DNA of 64,000 bases from an uncultured Acidobacteriia bacterium (GTDB lineage: Bacteria; Acidobacteriota; Terriglobia; Bryobacterales; Bryobacteraceae): assembly GCA_903909435.1 (NCBI GenBank), contig CAIVVT010000249.1:1-64000 (forward strand). Direction: 5' to 3'. This document shows positions 18,087 through 27,105 of this stretch, one piece after another (position 1 is the first letter of the stretch; every line of letters starts with the position of its first letter). Made by a program: the position numbers and the translations under genes. The notes beneath the pieces were generated by a model, which saw only the letters and a program-made list of their open reading frames with translations, did no database searches and had not been told where the DNA came from.

Positions 18087-18650
18087 ATGGCCACCACTCA
18101 CCCCGTAGAAATCCTAATGACCGAACACCGCACCATCGAGCGTGTTCTGGCCGCCGTCGAAAATCGGCTGGCGGAGTCCGCCTGCTCAGTTTTCCCCTAC
18201 GAGTTCATGACGCAAGCGCTGGACTTCTTCTGCAATTTCGCCGACGGCTGTCACCATGCCAAGGAGGAGGAATTGCTGTTCCCGCTGCTGGAGGCGCGTG
18301 GGGTTGCCAGGGAGCGCGGCCCGGTAGGCTGCATGTTGAAAGAACATGTGCAGGGGCGGGCGTCTCTGGCCACGGTTCGCGCCAATCTTGACGGGGCCAG
18401 AGACGGGTCGGCCGAGGCACTCGGGGCAGTGCACGACGCCGCGGCGGGGTACCTCGGAATGCTGCGCGAGCACATCTACAAAGAGGACAACATCCTGTTT
18501 CAGATGGCCATTCGGGCGCTTTCGGCGGACGATGTAAGCCAACTCGCGGCGAGTTTCATCGAGCCGTCGAACCCACGGCTTTCCCCCGAGACGCGGGAAC
18601 AGTACGCGCGATTGGCCGATACGCTCTGCGCAGTGCCAGTTTCTGTTTGA
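18087..18650 (+). CDS. Hemerythrin HHE-domain protein
   Basis: The 187-residue protein is a predicted di-iron oxygen- or NO-binding helical bundle. The metal-ligand pattern is visible as HRTIE near the N-terminus, CHHAKEEELLFPLLE, KEHVQGR and HIYKEDNILF. It starts at ATG 18087 with AGAGGA upstream. The gene is divergent from the helicase and lies near a second HHE protein on the opposite strand. Its role (oxygen sensing, iron or NO handling) cannot be told from sequence. Confidence 0.85.
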   Translation: MATTHPVEILMTEHRTIERVLAAVENRLAESACSVFPYEFMTQALDFFCNFADGCHHAKEEELLFPLLEARGVARERGPVGCMLKEHVQGRASLATVRANLDGARDGSAEALGAVHDAAAGYLGMLREHIYKEDNILFQMAIRALSADDVSQLAASFIEPSNPRLSPETREQYARLADTLCAVPVSV

Positions 18651-18678
18651 AGGCGGTCATCGCCGGAATCGGCGACCG

Positions 18679-18786
18679 AAGAGCCACCACGCCCTTACGG
18701 CCGTGGCCCCGAACAAGCCGGAGCCACGACGTAAGCACTAAGCCCGATAGCGGATTTGACCGCGCTCTTTAGTTCGCGGCTCTGTG
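18679..18786. repeat. Palindromic GAGCCACGAC-type repeat, copy 1
   Basis: GAGCCACGACGTAAGCAC (18721-18738) faces GCGCTCTTTAGTTCGCGGCTC (18762-18782), forming an imperfect inverted repeat. A related half element (AGAGCCACCACGCCC...GGCCGTGGCC) precedes it from ~18680. Similar palindromes occur at 22874 and 29412. It lies between the two hemerythrin genes, outside coding sequence. Confidence 0.65.
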
Positions 18787-18897
18787 CTGGATCAACTCGC
18801 TGCGGCGCGCAACGCCGCTGGAAATGAACTCTCCGCGCTGTGCCATTGAGGTGAAGCGAGGTTCAGAGCCCATCGGGGGGCTGGCGCTCCCGCTTGC

Positions 18898-19446
18898 TTA
18901 AGCGGCGTGCGAACGGCGCAGTCGCATTTCGAAGGCGATCTCCGCCAGGTCCACCTCGTCCAGGTGGGCGCGCCCGATCCGGGTCAATACCTCGTTTTCG
19001 GATGCCATGTGAGCACGGTAGAGCGCGGCAAGTTTCAAGGCCGTCTGCACCAGAGTTTCGCGCACAGGCCGGAGAGCGGGGTCGCGCTCGAGGTGCTTAG
19101 TCTGGTTCTTGAGACGAGAGACGAACGCTTCCACTTCCCGGTGCTGCAACTCGAGGTTGTCGAGGTAAGCCAGTTCCTCGCCAACAGCGTGCTTCCGGAT
19201 GCGCGGGAAGACACTTTCTTCCTCATCTTCCGTGTGAAGCTTTCCGCCAGCGTCCAGGAAGGCGCCGACTGAGTGGCAGGCATACAACGCTTCGTCTGTC
19301 CGGTCTTCGAGGTGTGCCACCGCGCGTTCCAAGACGACGAGTTTATCTTCGATCCGCTGGTGGCAGGCCACCAGGTGGTCGAGGGGACGGTCCAGAGTAG
19401 CAGGCTCGGACTTGCCCGCGGGTTTAAGGAGATCGACTTGGATCAT
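18898..19446 (-). CDS. Hemerythrin HHE-domain protein
   Basis: A 182-residue protein with the HHE helical-bundle pattern: HLVACHQRIEDKL near 28-40, LHTEDEEESVFPRI, LQHREVEAFV and YRAHMASENEVL supply the His and Glu ligands of a likely di-iron site. It differs in sequence from the nearby HHE protein at 18087, so they are distant paralogues rather than a recent duplication. The two genes converge on the repeat at 18679. Confidence 0.82.
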   Translation of the reverse strand: MIQVDLLKPAGKSEPATLDRPLDHLVACHQRIEDKLVVLERAVAHLEDRTDEALYACHSVGAFLDAGGKLHTEDEEESVFPRIRKHAVGEELAYLDNLELQHREVEAFVSRLKNQTKHLERDPALRPVRETLVQTALKLAALYRAHMASENEVLTRIGRAHLDEVDLAEIAFEMRLRRSHAA

Positions 19447-19756
19447 CGCTTTTAGTTTCGCTTAATTCCGGACGGAAGTGTTTGACCCCCGTCAGGGAGG
19501 CGGAAAGGGTCGCCGGGGCAAAACGCCGCTACTGGAACCGCACCCCTATGGGGCTCATAAAAAAAATCCATCGCAAAAGCGCATCCAGACCATTGCCGAC
19601 CACCCGTCCCCGGTGATGATAATCAGATTTAGTCTTCGTGGTGGCTAGACGCACCCTTCAGCCTGTACATGCCATGTCGCCGTACCAGGCCGCGCTGTTT
19701 AGGTTCAGCCCCGCTCTCGAACAGAGTTCGAAGAACAACCAACAGAGAGGTAATTG
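19447..19756. other. Intergenic region upstream of the first glutamine synthetase gene
   Basis: About 310 bases between a divergent hemerythrin gene and glnA. It must contain promoters for both genes. No tRNA, riboswitch or sigma-54 consensus was recognised. The only clear site is the AGAGAGG ribosome binding site at 19744-19750. Confidence 0.5.
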
Positions 19757-21187
19757 ATGCCGACTGAATTGAATGAATTCCTGAAGCTATCCTACTCGGA
19801 GCTCGAAGAGCTGAACCTGAAAGCCAAGGAACAACGCCGCAAGCGCGTCCCGGTTGAGCAGATTCGCGAAGAGCGCCTCAAGTACCTGGCCGAAGAGAAG
19901 CGCATTAAAGCCGTCACCGTGCTGTTCAGCGACCTGGAAGGCCGCCTGCACATGCTGGACTATGACAAGAAGTTCCTGATCAAGAGCTGGGACAATCTCA
20001 CCTTCGACGGGTCCTCCATTCGCGGCTTTACCGCGCAGAAGGAAAGTGACCTGCGCCTGGGCATGGACTGGGGTTCGTTCTATTGGGCCCCCGCCGACAT
20101 CTTCGGCGCCGGCAAGGTGATGGTATTCGGCGAAGTCATCGACAAAGATGGCACTCCTTACGCCGCCGATATGCGCGCCGTGCTGAAGAGCTACGCCGAA
20201 GAGCAGTTCAAGACTAATGGCTACACGCTCAATGCCGCGAACGAAGTCGAAGGCTTCCTGTTCAACGGCGTCGATGCCGAACAGAATTATTACAAGACGC
20301 AGGGCTTCGAATACGTCAGCACGGGCGGTTACTACCACTCGCTGCCGGGCGATACGCTTCGCCTCTTCATCGACACCGCGGCCGAAGTGCAGCGCGCGAT
20401 GGGCTTTGAAAATGAGAAGGACCACCCGGAAGTCGCGCCCTCGCAGTTCGAAATCAACTTCGGCTATGCCGATGTGGTGACAGCCGCCGACCAGATCCAG
20501 CTGTACAAGTTGATCTGCCGCCAAGTTGCGACCAAGATGGGCCTGACCGCCTGCTTCCTGCCCAAGCCTGTCGTGGGCGTCAACGGCAGCGGCATGCACA
20601 CCAACGTGTCGGTGAGCAAGGGCGGCAAGAACCTGTTCTGGGATCCGCAGGGCGAGGAGAAGGTCAGCACGTTCGCCTGGGAGTTCGTGGACCGCATCCT
20701 GTCCACCGGCAACGACACCTGCCTGGCTTTCAACGCCAGCGTGAATGCTTATCGCCGCCTTGATCCGCACTTCGAAGCGCCGAACCAGATCAAGGTTTCC
20801 GCCGTGGACCGCGGCTCGATGGTGCGTATCCCGCTGGGCAACGAACGCAGTTCGCGGCTCGAAGTCCGCTCGGTCGGACCCGACGCGAACCCCTACATGG
20901 TGATGGTCTCCGTGTTTAAGACCGGTCTTGAAGGCGCCATCGCGGACATCCCGAACCTGCGCCAGGCGAGCCGGTACCTACCCGACAACATCTACGACGC
21001 CATCACGGACTTCAAGAATTCCGAGTGGACCACGAAGATGTTCGGCCAGGACGTGAAGGACCGCTACATCGAATTGAAGCAGTCCGCCGCCGACCGCTGT
21101 CCGCGCGTGCTGGGCACGTTCGTCAAGACGCCCGAGGTTCAGTACCACCACGCCGTCTACAACCAGTTCCTCTGGAACATGTTCTAG
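19757..21187 (+). CDS. Glutamine synthetase-family protein (first of two)
   Basis: The 476-residue enzyme has the type I glutamine synthetase landmarks: DGSSIRGFTAQKESD, a NEVEGFLF metal site, GVNGSGMHTNVSV, and a VDRGSMVRIP nucleotide-site segment. It has an extra ~50-residue charged N-terminal helix before the usual beta-grasp domain. The NLYDLPPEE-type adenylylation segment is not conserved (NIYDAITDF occurs instead). It is probably a class distinct from the canonical GlnA next door, and could use another amine or be regulated differently. ATG 19757 is preferred over TTG 19754 because of the spacing from the ribosome binding site. Confidence 0.88.
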   Translation: MPTELNEFLKLSYSELEELNLKAKEQRRKRVPVEQIREERLKYLAEEKRIKAVTVLFSDLEGRLHMLDYDKKFLIKSWDNLTFDGSSIRGFTAQKESDLRLGMDWGSFYWAPADIFGAGKVMVFGEVIDKDGTPYAADMRAVLKSYAEEQFKTNGYTLNAANEVEGFLFNGVDAEQNYYKTQGFEYVSTGGYYHSLPGDTLRLFIDTAAEVQRAMGFENEKDHPEVAPSQFEINFGYADVVTAADQIQLYKLICRQVATKMGLTACFLPKPVVGVNGSGMHTNVSVSKGGKNLFWDPQGEEKVSTFAWEFVDRILSTGNDTCLAFNASVNAYRRLDPHFEAPNQIKVSAVDRGSMVRIPLGNERSSRLEVRSVGPDANPYMVMVSVFKTGLEGAIADIPNLRQASRYLPDNIYDAITDFKNSEWTTKMFGQDVKDRYIELKQSAADRCPRVLGTFVKTPEVQYHHAVYNQFLWNMF

Positions 21188-21208
21188 ACTGCCCGTTTTG
21201 TTGAATCG

Positions 21209-21245
21209 AACGCCCCGGTCACACGACCGGGGCGTTCGCGCGTTT
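21209..21245 (+). terminator. Intrinsic terminator after first glutamine synthetase
   Basis: A perfect 12-bp stem, AACGCCCCGGTC (21209-21220) and GACCGGGGCGTT (21225-21236), encloses an ACAC loop and is followed by CGCGCGTTTTA. It lies 22 bases after the stop codon. The U-tract is short but the stem is very strong, so the two glutamine synthetase genes are probably separate transcription units. Confidence 0.8.
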
Positions 21246-21337
21246 TACACCTCGCATGCACCGGGGGGGATGGTCATTCGGCTATGCTTATCTAGGCGCT
21301 GTTGCGGCAATTCGAGACCCGACGCACGAGAGGTAAC

Positions 21338-22747
21338 ATGACCCCTAAAGAAGTAATCGCATTCGCCCAGGACAAGGGCGCTAAACAGGTCGATCTTCGG
21401 TTCACCGATCTGCCCGGCCTATCCCAGCACATCTCATATCCAATCAGCCAACTGGATGAAGACTCTTTCGAGGAAGGCTTCGGCATCGATGGCTCCTCCA
21501 TTCGCGGCTGGGCGGCCATCAACGAGAGCGACATGCTCCTGATTCCGGATCCCACCACCGCGTACATGGATCCGTTTTTCGAGACCCCAACGCTGTGCAT
21601 GGTAGGCGACATCCGGGACCCGATCACGCACCAAAGCTACGATCGCGATCCGCGTTACATCGCCAAGAAGGCGGAAGCCTACTTGAAGAACAGCGGCATC
21701 GCCGACACTGCGTTTTTCGGGGCCGAGGCGGAGTTCTTCATTTTCGACAACATCCGTTTCGACACCAACCAGCATTCCAGTTTCTACTTCATCGACGCCG
21801 AGGAAGGCCGTTGGAACTCCGGCCGCGAGGAGAATAACCTGGGCTACCGGCCGCGGTACAAGGAAGGCTACTTCCCGCTGCCGCCGACCGACCACTACCA
21901 GGATCTGCGCGCCGAGATGGTGGAGGTGATGGAAGAGGTGGGCCTTGTCATCGAGTGCCACCACCACGAGGTCGCCACCGGCGGCCAGGCTGAAATCGAC
22001 CAGAAGTTTAACACCCTGTTGAAGTCCGCCGACGGCATGATGCTGTACAAGTATGTCGTGCGCAACGTGGCGTATCAGTACGGCAAGACGGTCACGTTCA
22101 TGCCGAAGCCTCTGTTCGGCGACAACGGCAGCGGGATGCACTGCCATCAGTCGCTGTGGAAGGGCGGCGAGCCGCTGTTCGCGGGTGACGGCTACGCGGG
22201 CCTGAGCCAACTGGCGCTGTGGTACACGGGCGGATTGCTGAAGCACGCACGTGCCCTGTCGGCGATCATCGCGCCCACGACGAACAGCTACAAACGCCTT
22301 GTACCCGGTTATGAAGCGCCGGTGAATCTGGCGTATTCGCGCCGCAATCGCTCGGCTGCGGTCCGCATCCCGATGTACTCGGCTAGCCCCAAGGCAAAGC
22401 GCCTTGAGTTCCGTCCGCCGGATGCCTCCTGCAACCCTTACCTGGCCTTCTCGGCGATGCTGATGGCGGGTCTGGATGGAGTGCTGAACAAGCTCGATCC
22501 CGGGGAGAGCCTGGACAAGGACATCTACGATCTGACACCGGAAGAGCTGAAGAGCGTTCCGTCGATGCCGGGCTCGCTCGAGGAAGCGCTCGACTGCCTG
22601 GAGAACGATCACGGCTTCCTGCTGAAGGGTGACGTCTTCACCGAGGAACTGCTCGAAACCTTCATCAACTACAAGCGCAAGAACGAGGCGGAAGCGGTAC
22701 GCCTGCGGCCGCATCCATACGAGTTCGCGCTGTACTACGACATCTAG
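21338..22747 (+). CDS. glnA: Type I glutamine synthetase
   Basis: This 469-residue protein is the canonical ammonia-assimilating GlnA, a dodecamer that makes glutamine from glutamate, ammonia and ATP. Features in order: [67 protein letters not shown] and [25 protein letters not shown] matches the adenylylation loop (NLYDLPPEE), so control by GlnE adenylylation is likely. ATG 21338 with GAGAGG upstream is chosen over the longer frame from 21302. Confidence 0.95.
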   Translation: MTPKEVIAFAQDKGAKQVDLRFTDLPGLSQHISYPISQLDEDSFEEGFGIDGSSIRGWAAINESDMLLIPDPTTAYMDPFFETPTLCMVGDIRDPITHQSYDRDPRYIAKKAEAYLKNSGIADTAFFGAEAEFFIFDNIRFDTNQHSSFYFIDAEEGRWNSGREENNLGYRPRYKEGYFPLPPTDHYQDLRAEMVEVMEEVGLVIECHHHEVATGGQAEIDQKFNTLLKSADGMMLYKYVVRNVAYQYGKTVTFMPKPLFGDNGSGMHCHQSLWKGGEPLFAGDGYAGLSQLALWYTGGLLKHARALSAIIAPTTNSYKRLVPGYEAPVNLAYSRRNRSAAVRIPMYSASPKAKRLEFRPPDASCNPYLAFSAMLMAGLDGVLNKLDPGESLDKDIYDLTPEELKSVPSMPGSLEEALDCLENDHGFLLKGDVFTEELLETFINYKRKNEAEAVRLRPHPYEFALYYDI

Positions 22748-22765
22748 ACAAAGCGATACCGGGGC

Positions 22766-22801
22766 GGGTCCGCCGCAAGTCTACCGACTCGCGGCGGACC
22801 C
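22766..22801 (+). terminator. Hairpin after glnA
   Basis: GGGTCCGCCGC (22766-22776) pairs exactly with GCGGCGGACCC (22791-22801) around a 14-base loop, 18 bases after the glnA stop. A T-rich run does not follow directly, so intrinsic termination is likely but not certain. Confidence 0.6.
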
Positions 22802-22873
22802 CGATCACTTTGTACACGAGTATAAGACGGACGCCCGTGATCGGCCGCTTCCGCTCAGAAGACACACCTGAAC

Positions 22874-22939
22874 GAAGCCACGACCGTGAGGGAGTGGTAG
22901 TGGTTAGGGGGCTTGGCCGCTCTCTTACGTTCGCGGCTC
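22874..22939. repeat. Palindromic GAGCCACGAC-type repeat, copy 2
   Basis: GAAGCCACGACCGTGAGGGAGTGG (22874-22897) faces CCGCTCTCTTACGTTCGCGGCTC (22917-22939), an imperfect inverted repeat resembling those at 18721 and 29412. It lies in the gap between glnA and the minus-strand small gene at 22972. Confidence 0.68.
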
Positions 22940-22971
22940 GGTGCTGCCATTAGGTGAGCGCGTTTGCGACT

Positions 22972-23235
22972 TCACACGACCTGGCGGAGCTTAGGTGTTA
23001 CCGCCAGCGAGCGGCGGTCGCGGGGGTCCACCTCAACCCGCGCGCCCGGCCCTCCGAAGCGGTAGCGGTTGCCGGAAACCGGCCCGGCCACGACGATCGG
23101 GCGCACGCCGTTGTATTCAAAAACGAGTTTCGTGGGCGGCGCGGCATATTGGATGGGCCGGCCGACAGGTCTGCCTTGCACGTTGAGGGGCGCGGGTTGG
23201 GTCTGAAATTGAGTTCTCTTATTGCCGCAGCACAT
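22972..23235 (-). CDS. Small conserved-looking protein, function unknown
   Basis: An 87-residue basic protein starting MCCGNKR, with a central FEYNGVRPIVVAGPVSGNRYRF segment and an ending VEVDPRDRRSLAV...LRQV. The GPVSGNRYRF...GARVEVDPRDR pattern reminds me of small structural or accessory proteins in phage-like loci, but I cannot name the family. It has a good GGAGGAG ribosome binding site, and its start overlaps the end of the DUF1360-like gene by 17 bases, so the two are co-translated. The ATG at 23235 is preferred over the upstream frame. Confidence 0.7.
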   Translation of the reverse strand: MCCGNKRTQFQTQPAPLNVQGRPVGRPIQYAAPPTKLVFEYNGVRPIVVAGPVSGNRYRFGGPGARVEVDPRDRRSLAVTPKLRQVV

Positions 23236-23572
23236 CTGATTTCTCCTCCGATTCGTTGTAGTAAACTGCGGGCGGGGGTTCGAACCCGCCACGCTGAACT
23301 GCGAGCCGCTCAGCCAGAATTGCACCGCCTGAAAGCGCCGGCCAAAGCAGCAGCCGCTCCTTCCAATCGCTTCCCAGCCCGTATGCGAACGGAGCCGCGA
23401 CCCACACACTCAAACAGTAGAAACAGTCAAGCAGCGAGCCCCAGACTCCCTCGCCCGCCACTCGCCGCAAGCGGACCAACAGAGCCCAGGGTCCGTCCTC
23501 GGCATTCAGCAGATGCGTGACTCGCCACACGGCGAGAATGCCAAGAGTCAAGAAGTAAAATCGCATCGCCAT
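23219..23572 (-). CDS. DUF1360-like small membrane protein
   Basis: The 117-residue protein has LTLGILAVWRVTHLLNAEDGPWALL at its N-terminus and a FYCLSVWVAAPFAYG membrane segment after LDC, matching the DUF1360 pattern (A-x-W-R-hydrophobic, EDGP, C-x-x-C-LSVW). DUF1360 proteins are small membrane proteins found in phage and sporulation contexts; their function is unproven. The start could be Met 23572 or 23566; the frame upstream is Ser/Pro-rich noise. It overlaps the next small gene and lies 112 bases after the Trp-rich gene on the same strand. Confidence 0.72.
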   Translation of the reverse strand: MAMRFYFLTLGILAVWRVTHLLNAEDGPWALLVRLRRVAGEGVWGSLLDCFYCLSVWVAAPFAYGLGSDWKERLLLWPALSGGAILAERLAVQRGGFEPPPAVYYNESEEKSDVLRQ

Positions 23573-23684
23573 TGGCTCGCCGCCCGGCGCCGCGGCTTCA
23601 CTGCCGCCGCGGCGCCGGGTCCTCCTCCACTGCATCCGCTTATGTTCCGGCTTGCCGCTTCGGGCCACGGCAGGCCGGAACGGT

Positions 23685-25985
23685 TCACACAGTGATCGTG
23701 AAGCTGTACTCGGTCCTGTTCCACTGGTTCCAAGGGCTGTGGTCGCAGCCCAGACCGCCTCCGCCGATGGTGCGTTTGAAGGCGTAGAGCGCCAGTTGGT
23801 AGCAGCAGGTGTACGGGAAAACAGCTTTGGCATTCACGATGAGCCGTACGGATCCGCCAGCCCACTCCGGCGAGATGGCTCCCTGGTTGAGAGCACTCAG
23901 CAGCGGATTGGCATCGCCGTAATTGGGCCCGACCTGAGCAGCCGCGGGAGCCCAGGCCGGTGCGACCGGGCTGGGGATGAGCGACCAACCTGGGAGTGCC
24001 GGGTTCAGCAGGTTGGTTTCCAGATTGACGTCATAGTGCAGCGTCAGCTCGTAGTTGCGGAGATGCGGGTGCGGATCCGGGTCGTACGCTGCGAGGTCAA
24101 TGACAAGCTGGTCGGTTTCGCGAATGGTCACGTTGCCGCACGCCCCGACGTCCGTCGTAGTCCCGTCATTATGCAGGATCTGGACGGCCAGAACCGCGGT
24201 GTCCGGCTCAGTGGTGCACTGGTGCACGGTTCCGCCACCGCATTGGTGGCCGTTCAAGTCCGTCGCGCCGACGGTCACAAGGTGGTTATCGATGGTGACG
24301 ACCACGCCCGTCAGAGTCTCAGAACCGCAGACGGGCAAGTCCACGGGGGTAGCGAGGTTGCCCGCGTAGCCCGGGCGGTGCCAACCCCGCATGCGCAGGT
24401 AGTAGGTCCCGTCGGCCAGCACGTTCTGAGTCACGAGCTGCATCAGGAAGTTCACGGTGAAGGAGTCCCACAGCTTGGCGCCATTATTGGCCTCGTAATG
24501 CGGCAGGGTCTCGATCACGTTGTGTGTCGCACTTCCATCCGAGATGGGCGTGAACGGGAAGGGCACAGGCACCCACTTATGGATACCGTTATCCCAGTAA
24601 GAGCGGTTGAAGCCTGCAACGGCTGCGGCCGGAAGCGGATTGAAGGTGCCGCCGAAGCCGGTGGTGTTATAGAGGAACTCGACGTAGTCCACCGTGTCGC
24701 CCAGGCAACCGCGCAGCGGAATGGTACCGGAGTACGGGCGGTCGTTTTCCACGCTGGGCGTGCCTGGGACGGCGTTAAGGATCCCACCGGGATTGAGGAA
24801 GCCGACTTGAGATGCGCCGGAACTCAGGCCGGAGTTGCCGCCAATGCCGTCGAGGTTGTCCTCGCAGACGTCGCTGATGAAGCCGCAATCGCCGCCGTCC
24901 AGGCAGGTGCTGCCGGTGACGCAGCAGGCGTTCTCATTGGCGGCCAGCGTGACGTTTAGGTCGGTGGGGATGTCCCAGCGGGCGTCCCAAATGGTCTCGT
25001 CTACGATCACTTTCTCGACGCCCTGGCAGTCCTGAGTCGCGGTGAAGATGATGTCGGGCGTGCAGTCCCACCAAGGCCACCAGGGCCACCACGGCCACAG
25101 GCGAAGCCGCGTGAACTCATCACTCGCGGGAAGCTGGGTGACGAGTTGTTTGCGCAGGCCGTCGAGGGCGCTCGGATCTATCTGTGGGGCCTTTGCCGTG
25201 CGCGAAGCGGGCGCCTTCAGACCGGCAAGGTTGAAGGAACCTGGGGCGCTCGCGACGGCGCTGGACGGTGCTCCGGCCTTTCCGAGCAGGGAGTGGAACA
25301 CGGCTGGATCGGGCTGAGGCGTTGGATGCGGAACCTTCGTGAAGCTCGAATTCTGGCGCAGCAGCCGGCTGATCCGCTCCGCCAAGATGGGCTCAAGGAA
25401 CCACGAACGCTGCAGCCACCAGTACCAGGGCCACCAGCCGCAGCACCAGGTGAAGTCGATTTCAAACGCGCCGTTGACGTCGGTGGTCGCACAGCCGACC
25501 TGCTGTTTGCTGGACCACCACCACCACCAATCCACGTCGTAAGCACACACCTTCGCGCCCGGCACCGGCAACCCGTTGGCGCAGCGGACCACGCCTGTAA
25601 TCTTGAAGCGGCGGCACCAGCGCAACCACCAGAACCAGTAGTAATAGGAAATGGCAATGGGGGTAATGCTCAGCTCCTTTTTGTCGCCCCATTGCCGGCG
25701 GCCTACATCCACCGTGATGGTCTGAAGCCCCTTCAACTGTTCGGCCGTAGCTGTCTCAGGGCCGACGATGACGTGCAGACCGCCCTTCACGTCGTCAAGC
25801 GCTAAAGCGGCCGTACCCTGGCCTTTGGCGTCGAGCTTGACCACGTCCTCGTATGTGCGGCCGTCCGACCCATACGCGACCACTTTGACTGCTTGATCAG
25901 GCTTGAAATCCTGAACGCCGGAGGCATCTAGCGGAACTGATAGCCGGTAGGCGGCAGTTGGCTGTTTAGTATCCTTGGTATCCAT
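23685..25985 (-). CDS. Large protein with tryptophan strings and a carboxypeptidase-like domain
   Basis: A 766-residue protein of unknown function. Residues ~129-180 resemble a carboxypeptidase regulatory-like beta domain (GVVRCANGLPVPGAKV, then TTDVNGAFEI). It is interrupted or flanked by aromatic runs: YYYWFWWLRW (114-123), WWWWW (153-157), WCCGWWPWYWW (180-190) and WPWWPWWPWW (297-306). The second half is a soluble-looking, Cys-containing beta-rich region. No signal peptide or clear membrane helix precedes it. A strong AAGGAGGAGGG ribosome binding site supports the ATG at 25985 and high expression. It heads a probable operon with the two small genes downstream. Confidence 0.8.
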   Translation of the reverse strand: MDTKDTKQPTAAYRLSVPLDASGVQDFKPDQAVKVVAYGSDGRTYEDVVKLDAKGQGTAALALDDVKGGLHVIVGPETATAEQLKGLQTITVDVGRRQWGDKKELSITPIAISYYYWFWWLRWCRRFKITGVVRCANGLPVPGAKVCAYDVDWWWWWSSKQQVGCATTDVNGAFEIDFTWCCGWWPWYWWLQRSWFLEPILAERISRLLRQNSSFTKVPHPTPQPDPAVFHSLLGKAGAPSSAVASAPGSFNLAGLKAPASRTAKAPQIDPSALDGLRKQLVTQLPASDEFTRLRLWPWWPWWPWWDCTPDIIFTATQDCQGVEKVIVDETIWDARWDIPTDLNVTLAANENACCVTGSTCLDGGDCGFISDVCEDNLDGIGGNSGLSSGASQVGFLNPGGILNAVPGTPSVENDRPYSGTIPLRGCLGDTVDYVEFLYNTTGFGGTFNPLPAAAVAGFNRSYWDNGIHKWVPVPFPFTPISDGSATHNVIETLPHYEANNGAKLWDSFTVNFLMQLVTQNVLADGTYYLRMRGWHRPGYAGNLATPVDLPVCGSETLTGVVVTIDNHLVTVGATDLNGHQCGGGTVHQCTTEPDTAVLAVQILHNDGTTTDVGACGNVTIRETDQLVIDLAAYDPDPHPHLRNYELTLHYDVNLETNLLNPALPGWSLIPSPVAPAWAPAAAQVGPNYGDANPLLSALNQGAISPEWAGGSVRLIVNAKAVFPYTCCYQLALYAFKRTIGGGGLGCDHSPWNQWNRTEYSFTITV

Positions 25986-26578
25986 AATGCGTACCCTCCT
26001 CCTTATCGAGGGCGGCTGTTCGCTGCATTTGCCAATTTTTCGGCACACCTCGACCTTCCGCGCGGCCCTCCGATGGCCTTAGTCGCGGTAGTTACGAGGG
26101 GCCGACCTCCAAAGGCGCGGTGCTATCTTGCGTAGCTTAGAATCCGCGGCTCTACGAAGCTCTCCCAGTGCTGACGTGGGCTTTCTTCACCACGCCTCCC
26201 GGAGCGAATCGAATCTTGTGACGGTCGGTTTTAGAAAGCCCCTGCGCCAAACCGACCATCGACCACCCCGTTCGCCCCGGAACGCGAAATCGCGACGCCA
26301 ATTGGTTCTTGATGGAAGGAATTGAGCAAGTCGCCCTATCCCCGTCATCGTTTCGACCAACTGGCGCCTGTCGTGGCGTTCCTGGGATATTGTGTATTTC
26401 GCCCGGCAACCGTTTCGCACGCGGTCGAACAATTTTCTTGGGTCAGGTGACGCTGGGTTACCTGCTTTTGCTCTCGGATGGGCAGGAGCGGCTTGCGGCC
26501 AGCGCCAATCAAGACAAATACATATAGGCGAAAACCGGAAGACGTGCGATTCTGTCATCCAAGGGTTACCGTTGGAGG
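25986..26578. other. 593-base region without a recognised gene
   Basis: This stretch separates the divergent Trp-rich gene and the Cys-rich secreted-protein gene. Short frames here are not convincing. It holds one perfect 9-bp inverted repeat (26223-26257), described separately. No known riboswitch was recognised. Confidence 0.5.
26223..26257. promoter_or_regulatory. Perfect 9-bp inverted repeat upstream of the Cys-rich/TonB receptor genes
   Basis: GGTCGGTTT (26223-26231) and AAACCGACC (26249-26257) flank a 17-base spacer. This geometry fits either an operator for a dimeric regulator or an RNA hairpin in a long leader. Its distance of ~320 bases from the next start is large, so the role is uncertain. 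Confidence 0.35.
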
Positions 26579-27007
26579 ATGTTGCAGGCCACTCGGGCAA
26601 TTCTGGAGAGCGTAGCTCGCCGGGCGCTGACCGTGCTCGTGGCGGCCGTGTGCCTGCTCACGCCTGTTGTCCCGCTAGCCGCGCGGCAGGTCGCCGATTG
26701 GACCGGCGGCGTCACCTGCGGCATGGAATGCTGCAAGCGCATCGGGCATTGCTGCTGCGGCCGCAAACCGGCAAAGTCGCAATCGGCAGCGCATTCCTCC
26801 ATCACAGCGCGTGAATGTCCCGCTGGCTGCGGCGCGTCCGCTCAGCCCACGCAGTCCCGCCCGGATCCCTTCCGGCCGGCGGTACTAACAACGGCGGTCA
26901 AAGAGACCTCAGCCACTCCGTTCAGGTTCAGCAGGACGGGGAGACCCTCAGGCTGCTGGTTGGCTGCCTCGCTGTGGCAACGCCCACCTCCGTCCTCCTC
27001 GTTCTGA
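26579..27007 (+). CDS. Cys-rich secreted small protein
   Basis: The 142-residue protein has an N-terminal signal-like segment (RRALTVLVAAVCLLTPVVPLAA) and then a Cys cluster TCGMECCKRIGHCCCGRK around 48-65, with further cysteines later (ECPAGCG). This suggests periplasmic metal binding or disulphide-linked structure. The Ser/Pro/Arg-rich tail is low complexity. The start is uncertain because GGAGG abuts ATG 26579 with no spacer; TTG 26582 is possible. It precedes the TonB receptor gene by about 100 bases, and I infer a shared function. Family not recognised. Confidence 0.6.
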   Translation: MLQATRAILESVARRALTVLVAAVCLLTPVVPLAARQVADWTGGVTCGMECCKRIGHCCCGRKPAKSQSAAHSSITARECPAGCGASAQPTQSRPDPFRPAVLTTAVKETSATPFRFSRTGRPSGCWLAASLWQRPPPSSSF

Positions 27008-27105
27008 GATCCAGCTCAACTTGAATCTCGCGCCGTCCCCAGTCTGCCGTTGGTCGTTCCAATCGGCGCAGGGGCGGAAGTCTATGAACGAAAAAAGGAG
27101 GGGAT

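Noticed and set aside
23271-23290. tRNA T-arm-like sequence GGCGGGGGTTCGAACCCGCC
   Set aside because: It contains GGTTCGAA but stems do not pair as a T-arm, and no acceptor, D- or anticodon arms surround it. It codes for part of the DUF1360-like protein; a tRNA remnant is possible but unsupported.
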